A stretch of 10,135 bases of DNA from Clostridia bacterium (GTDB lineage: Bacteria; Bacillota; Clostridia; UBA1381): positions 1-10,135 of the forward strand of contig CAAGKL010000225.1 in assembly GCA_900770405.1 (NCBI GenBank), read 5' to 3'. The notes beneath the pieces are model-generated. The model did not search any database. It was given only the letters and a program-made list of their open reading frames with translations, and was not told the origin of the DNA. This document shows, piece after piece, positions 6,480-10,135 of the stretch. The translations under genes and the position numbers were made by a program. Position 1 is the stretch's first letter, and each line of letters opens with the position of its first letter.

Positions 6480-7625
6480 ATGATCAGATATTTTACGGCG
6501 GGTGAAACCCACGGGCCGGTGCTGACGGCGATTATTGAGGGTATGCCCGCGGGCGTTTATGTGAGCGCGGACAGAATTAACGCGCAGCTTGCCCTGCGCC
6601 AGCGCGGCTTCGGGCGCGGCGGCAGAATGAAGATAGAGACGGATAAGGTTGAAATTTTGTCCGGCGTGCGTGCGGGCTTTACCACCGGCGCGCCGGTCAC
6701 GCTCGCGATAAAAAACAGGGATTTTGAGAACTGGAGGCACATCACCGGCACATACGCCGTGTCGGACGAGCGGCGGGTCATCTGCCCACGTCCCGGGCAC
6801 GCCGACCTTGCCGGCGCGATGAAGTACGCGCACACCGATATGCGCAATGTGCTCGAGAGGGCGAGCGCGCGGGAGACCGCGGTGCGCGTCGCGGCGGGTG
6901 CGCTTATCCGCGCGGTCGGCGAGATGTTCGGTATGGAATTTTTCTCTCGCGTTGTCAGCATCGCGGACGTTGCCGATGAGGACGCGGTGCACGATGCCGA
7001 TTTTTATGCGCGCGTTTATGAAAGCGATGTCGGCTTCGGCAGCGAAAGCAGTGCGGAAAAGGCGCGCGAGGCGATTACCGCCGCGGGCAAAAGCGGCAAA
7101 ACGCTCGGTGGCGTGGTCGAGGTTACGGTGCGCGGCGTCGTACCGGGACTGGGCAGCTATGCGCAGTATGACAGAAAGCTCGACGCGCGGCTTGCTGGCG
7201 CGCTGATGAGCATACAGGCAATCAAGGGCGTTGAAATCGGGCTCGGCTTTAAGGCGGCGCAAAGCATAGGCGGCGCGGCGCTCGACGAGATTTTCTACGA
7301 CGGAAAATACCGCCGGAAAACCAACAACGCCGGCGGCATCGAGGGCGGAATGTCCAACGGCGAGGACATCGTTGTCCGAGCGGCGATGAAGCCGATTCCG
7401 ACACAGACATCGCCGCTTGAAAGCGTTGACATAACCACGAAAAAGACCGCCGACGCGGCGAGCGAGCGCTCGGACGTATGCGCGGTTGCGGCGTGTGCGT
7501 GCGTGGCGGAAAATGTCGCGGCGATTGAGGTTGTGAACGCATTTTTGGAGAAATTCGGCGCGGATACCGCCGAGGATATACGGGCGTCGTTTGACGCCTA
7601 CAAAAAACGGCTCGAAAGCTTTTAA
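6480..7625 (+). CDS. aroC: Chorismate synthase
   Basis: AroC catalyses the last step of the shikimate pathway: 1,4-elimination of phosphate from EPSP to give chorismate, using reduced FMN without net redox change. The 381-residue protein has normal length and the expected signatures: GETHGP (8-13), RQRGFGRGGRM (40-50), RPGHADLAGAMKY (104-116), the DMRNVLERASARET block (120-133), GGIEGGMSNGE and, near the C-terminus, RSDVCAVAA. His11 and His107 correspond to the two conserved active-site histidines. The start is ATG at 6480, giving the family N-terminus MIRYFTAGE, with AAGGAAG at 6465-6471 eight bases upstream; a TTG at 6456 in frame would add eight unconserved residues. No other aromatic-pathway genes are adjacent. 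The sigma factor gene starts about 33 bases later with no terminator between, so read-through is likely. Confidence 0.98.
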   Translation: MIRYFTAGETHGPVLTAIIEGMPAGVYVSADRINAQLALRQRGFGRGGRMKIETDKVEILSGVRAGFTTGAPVTLAIKNRDFENWRHITGTYAVSDERRVICPRPGHADLAGAMKYAHTDMRNVLERASARETAVRVAAGALIRAVGEMFGMEFFSRVVSIADVADEDAVHDADFYARVYESDVGFGSESSAEKAREAITAAGKSGKTLGGVVEVTVRGVVPGLGSYAQYDRKLDARLAGALMSIQAIKGVEIGLGFKAAQSIGGAALDEIFYDGKYRRKTNNAGGIEGGMSNGEDIVVRAAMKPIPTQTSPLESVDITTKKTADAASERSDVCAVAACACVAENVAAIEVVNAFLEKFGADTAEDIRASFDAYKKRLESF

Positions 7626-7645
7626 GCAGCGGAAAAAAGGCGGAG

Positions 7646-7652
7646 GGAGGTG
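7646..7652 (+). promoter_or_regulatory. Ribosome binding site of the sigma factor gene (decides the start)
   Basis: GGAGGTG is a seven-base match to the 16S anti-Shine-Dalgarno sequence. Its GGAGG core ends eight bases before TTG at 7659. A GTG at 7650 overlaps this site and would depend on a second GGAGG only three bases away. Confidence 0.6.
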
Positions 7653-7658
7653 GCGTTT

Positions 7659-8222
7659 TTGACCGATACGGAGCTTTTGGAACGAATAAAAGCGGGCGAT
7701 ATGAACGCGTTTGACGCGCTGTGCACGGCGTACGACAAAAAGGTGGTCAACATCGCCTACTCGCTTTTGTCGGACAGGGAGGACGCGCTCGACGCGGCGC
7801 AGGAGGTTTTTGTCAGGATTTACAAAAGCATCGCAAGCTTTCGCGGCGACAGCAGTCTTTCGACCTGGATTTTCCGCATAACGCGGAATGTGTGCAGCGA
7901 TTTTCTGCGCAAGCGAAAGGGCTTTGTCAAGAGCCTTGACGAAGAGGAGGACGACGAGCCGAAGCTCGAAATTCCCGATGAGAAGAACGCACCGCACGTT
8001 GAATATGAGAAAAAAGAACGCGTGTATGTGGTGCGCGAGGCGATTTCGGAGCTTGACGAAAACCAGCGCACGGTGCTGACACTGTTTGACTTAAACGGGC
8101 TGTCCTATGAGGAAATCGCGGAAATCACGCACGTGCCGGTCGGCACGGTCAAATCGCGGCTTTACAGGGCGCGCGAGGCGCTCCGAAAAAAACTTGAAAA
8201 AAATAAGGAACTTTTGTTTTAG
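7659..8222 (+). CDS. ECF-type RNA polymerase sigma factor (RpoE-like)
   Basis: An alternative sigma-70 family factor of the extracytoplasmic-function group, 187 residues, containing only regions 2 and 4. Region 2 spans about 20-90, with DALDAAQEVFVRIYKS (42-57) and FRGDSSLSTWIFRITRN (61-77), which bind core polymerase and the -10. A very acidic linker (about 94-119, EEEDDE) follows. Region 4 (about 125-178) has the helix-turn-helix LSYEEIAEITHVPVGTVKSR (148-167), which reads the -35. The TTG start at 7659 is chosen for its GGAGGTG site; a GTG at 7650 would add three residues. The gene lies 33 bases after aroC and 42 bases before a zinc-type membrane anti-sigma factor, the classic arrangement for a sequestered stress or envelope sigma factor. 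No obvious ECF-type autoregulatory promoter was found just upstream. The regulon is unknown. Confidence 0.93.
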   Translation: MTDTELLERIKAGDMNAFDALCTAYDKKVVNIAYSLLSDREDALDAAQEVFVRIYKSIASFRGDSSLSTWIFRITRNVCSDFLRKRKGFVKSLDEEEDDEPKLEIPDEKNAPHVEYEKKERVYVVREAISELDENQRTVLTLFDLNGLSYEEIAEITHVPVGTVKSRLYRAREALRKKLEKNKELLF

Positions 8223-8264
8223 CGATTACGTCTAACATAACAGCAGAAAGGAGGAGGATATGCT

Positions 8265-9287
8265 ATGGTATGTGAAGAAATGCGCGGGAAAATCGATGAG
8301 TACTTAGACGGCGCGCTTTCGCCCGAGGAGGCGAAGCGGTTTGAGGAGCATATGTCCTCCTGCCCCGATTGCAGCGAGGAGCTGCGGTTGGCGCGCGCGG
8401 TTTTGAAGGCGCTCGGCGAGCTCGGCGAAATTGAAGTTCCGTCGGATTTTCTCGGCAGGGTTCACGAAAAAATCGACGCGGAAAAGGCGCGCAGCAGAAA
8501 ACGGCTTATTTATATACGCCGCGCAGGTGCGCTGGCGGCGTGCATTGTGCTTGCCGCGGCGGTATACAGCGGCTTTGACGGCGCGCAGTTTGAAAAGAAC
8601 GGAAATGAGATGCTGACGCAGGAGCGTATGGAGAATACGGCAGCACCGACCCCCGAGCCGACAGCCGCCCCGGCGGCGGACACAGCTGTCCCTCAGAAGG
8701 AGGTCGAGCCGGAGGTGACTGTGCAGCCGACACAGGCGCCGAAAAAGCAAGCGCCGAAGCCGGCAAAATCAGCGCCGGCAGCATCGGCGACACCGGCGGC
8801 AACAGTGACACCGACAGTATCGGCAGCACCGGCGGCAACAGTGACACCGACAGTATCGGCAGCACCGACGGAGGAAAATGCGCTGGCGGTAGCTGCGCCC
8901 GAGGTGGCGACCGCCCCCGAAACGGCGGACGCGCTGCCGGAGACAGCCGCAGTGCAGGCGGAGGTCGGCGCGGCGGCATTGACCGATGACCGCGACGGCG
9001 GCACGGCGATGTTCAGCGCATCGACAGTGCCCGAGGAGGACGCGCTCACGAAAAGGTCGGGCGGCGGCGCCTTCCGCGAGGCGAACGGTGCGGTGACGAT
9101 ATACGTCGCGGCAGGCGACGCGCCGCGTGCGCGCGAGATTGCCGACAGGCTCTTCCCGGACGGATATTTCGCTGCGGCGGACGGCTTTGTGGAGCTTTGC
9201 GCGAGCCTTGATGCGGAAAATATCGAATATTTTGTCAGTGGCGAGGTCACGGACGGCGAGGTCAGATTTAAAATCATCGAAAACTAA
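8265..9287 (+). CDS. Membrane-anchored anti-sigma factor with ZAS (zf-HC2) domain
   Basis: The presumed inhibitor of the adjacent ECF sigma factor. In its 340 residues, the cytoplasmic ZAS domain carries Cys3 and H-x3-C-x2-C (His29, Cys33, Cys36), expected to bind zinc and to clamp the sigma factor. After a basic stretch (RSRKRLIYIRR, 77-86) one transmembrane helix follows (about 87-103). The outside part is a long Pro/Ala/Thr/Glu-rich, probably disordered linker (about 122-265) with two exact 12-residue repeats (PAATVTPTVSA core, 176-199). It ends in a compact module of about 70 residues (271-340) that I do not recognise. The ATG at 8265 has a strong AAGGAGGAGG site. A terminator follows the stop codon. 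The partner assignment comes from gene order. Release by regulated proteolysis is usual for such proteins but cannot be seen here. Confidence 0.9.
   Translation: MVCEEMRGKIDEYLDGALSPEEAKRFEEHMSSCPDCSEELRLARAVLKALGELGEIEVPSDFLGRVHEKIDAEKARSRKRLIYIRRAGALAACIVLAAAVYSGFDGAQFEKNGNEMLTQERMENTAAPTPEPTAAPAADTAVPQKEVEPEVTVQPTQAPKKQAPKPAKSAPAASATPAATVTPTVSAAPAATVTPTVSAAPTEENALAVAAPEVATAPETADALPETAAVQAEVGAAALTDDRDGGTAMFSASTVPEEDALTKRSGGGAFREANGAVTIYVAAGDAPRAREIADRLFPDGYFAAADGFVELCASLDAENIEYFVSGEVTDGEVRFKIIEN
8790..8861 (+). repeat. 36-bp in-frame tandem repeat, two copies
   Basis: Two 36-base units (8790-8825 and 8826-8861) differ only at their first base (A or G) and are followed by a short partial third copy (GCACCG). 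Each encodes 12 residues of the Pro/Ala/Thr-rich linker of the anti-sigma factor. The near-identity at DNA level points to recent duplication by slippage or unequal recombination. Confidence 0.95.
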
Positions 9288-9292
9288 ATAAG

Positions 9293-9330
9293 GTCCGCAT
9301 CGGAAATTTTCCCCGGTGCGGACTTTTTTT
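9293..9330 (+). terminator. Rho-independent terminator after the anti-sigma gene
   Basis: GTCCGCATCGG (9293-9303) pairs with CCGGTGCGGAC (9313-9323) in an 11-bp stem with one G-U pair and a 9-base loop, followed by seven T residues (9324-9330). It begins 5 bases after the stop codon and closes the plus-strand run. Confidence 0.95.
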
Positions 9331-9395
9331 GTGCAAAAAATCCCCGGATGCGGGAATAATAGGGGAATAACATATTTTTCGGGGAGTGATTTGCT

Positions 9396-10135
9396 TTGAA
9401 AAAAGAGGGCTTGGGCTCGCGCGCGGGGTTCATACTGGTCTGCGCCGGCTGCGCGATCGGGCTGGGGAATGTGTGGCGGTTTCCGTACACGGTCGGCAAG
9501 TACGGCGGCGCGCTGTTTCTGATACTGTATCTCGTGCTTTTGGCGGCGTTTGCGCTGCCGATTATGGTGATGGAATTTGCCGTCGGGCGCGCAAGCGGCG
9601 AAAATGTCGCCGGTGCATTCGTGCGCCTTGCGCCCGGGTGGCGCGGCGGGCGGGCATTCGGTATGGCGGCGATGGCGGGCAATTACCTTTTGCTGATGTT
9701 CTACACGAACGTGACCGGCTGGATGGCGGCGTATTTTCTGAAAATGCTGCGCGGCGATTTCGCCGACAGGACGGCGGAGGAAATCTCGGCGCAGTTCGAC
9801 GCGTTCACGGCAAATCCCGCGGCGACGGCGGGATTTATGCTCATAGCCGCGGCGGCGGGGTTCGCGGTCTGCGCACGCGGACTGCGGGCTGGCGCTGAGC
9901 GCGTGACAAAGCTTTTGATGCCGGCGCTTATGGCGATTATCGTAGTAATTGCGGTGCGCACGTGCTTTTTGCCCGGCGCGGGCGCGGGGCTGCGCTATTA
10001 TCTCATACCGAGCGTTGACGGTGTGCGCCGCTACGGCTGGGCAGAGGTGCTTTCCGCCGCGCTTGCGCAGGCGTTCTTCACGCTTTCGGTCGGTATGGGC
10101 TCAATGGGGATTTTCGCGAGCCATATCGGCAAGGA
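9396..10135 (+). CDS. Sodium:neurotransmitter symporter (NSS/SNF) family transporter, 5' part
   Basis: The first 246 codons of a sodium-coupled transporter of the LeuT/MhsT type, expected to import amino acids or related small solutes across the inner membrane. The key evidence is the first helix with its unwound centre, AGCAIGLGNVWRFPY (17-31), whose backbone and Asn bind substrate and sodium in LeuT. KYGGALFLILYLV and PIMVMEFAVGR (helix 2) follow, then hydrophobic segments near 85-115, 143-160 and 170-190, and QAFFTLSVGMGSMG near the edge (helix 6 region). About half of a normal 440-500-residue protein is present. The start is TTG at 9396: an in-frame TGA at 9387-9389 excludes longer forms, and GGGGAG lies at 9381-9386. 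It follows a terminator, so it has its own promoter, which I could not place with confidence. Substrate is not predictable from this part. Confidence 0.93.
   Translation, partial: MKKEGLGSRAGFILVCAGCAIGLGNVWRFPYTVGKYGGALFLILYLVLLAAFALPIMVMEFAVGRASGENVAGAFVRLAPGWRGGRAFGMAAMAGNYLLLMFYTNVTGWMAAYFLKMLRGDFADRTAEEISAQFDAFTANPAATAGFMLIAAAAGFAVCARGLRAGAERVTKLLMPALMAIIVVIAVRTCFLPGAGAGLRYYLIPSVDGVRRYGWAEVLSAALAQAFFTLSVGMGSMGIFASHIGK

Noticed and set aside
6438..7997. Long open frame on the minus strand (about 519 codons) opposite aroC and the sigma factor gene
   Set aside because: It is antisense to two clearly conserved genes, very rich in Arg, His and Ala as expected from the complement of GC-rich coding sequence, and matches no family I recognise.

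Overview
This is a GC-rich chromosomal window, with AT-rich spacers, most likely from an anaerobic Firmicute of class Clostridia (Oscillospiraceae-like). The inference rests on a TepA/YmfB-type ClpP-like protein, a YesL (DUF624) protein, a Firmicute-style ECF sigma/zinc anti-sigma pair, strong GGAGG ribosome sites, frequent TTG/GTG starts and a MetA with the acetyl-CoA-type residue. The genus cannot be read from the sequence. No rRNA, tRNA, CRISPR array, transposase or phage gene was seen.

Layout. Positions 1-3404 are a minus-strand run read from right to left: a YesL-family membrane protein, then mnmG (tRNA wobble-uridine modification) two bases later, then the first 208 codons of an MBOAT O-acyltransferase that leaves the window at position 1. 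A perfect 12-bp inverted repeat at 3448-3479 separates this run from a plus-strand RluA-family pseudouridine synthase (3516-4469). The repeat carries an equivalent promoter on each strand. A strong, probably bidirectional terminator (4476-4525) lies between that gene and the convergent metA (4572-5489). MetA has Glu at the position that selects acetyl-CoA, so it is probably a homoserine O-acetyltransferase.

The spacer between metA and the next plus-strand gene (5490-5719) holds an array of four short hairpins with different stems, joined by a repeated 7-base linker. It sits in the predicted metA leader and is the least explained structure in the window. Downstream on the plus strand come tepA (ClpP-like), aroC (chorismate synthase, with its own good promoter across the tepA stop codon), an ECF sigma factor, and its presumed membrane-bound ZAS anti-sigma factor. 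The anti-sigma factor has a Pro/Ala/Thr-rich outer linker with a 36-bp tandem repeat. A clear terminator (9293-9330) closes this run. The window ends inside a sodium:neurotransmitter-symporter (NSS) family gene.

Functionally the window is mostly core metabolism and RNA modification (mnmG, rluA-type, metA, aroC), plus one envelope signalling pair (sigma/anti-sigma) and two membrane systems (MBOAT acyltransferase, NSS transporter). I did not find a defence system or another complete new multi-gene system. The most novel-looking material is non-coding: the symmetric divergent promoter and the hairpin-linker array.
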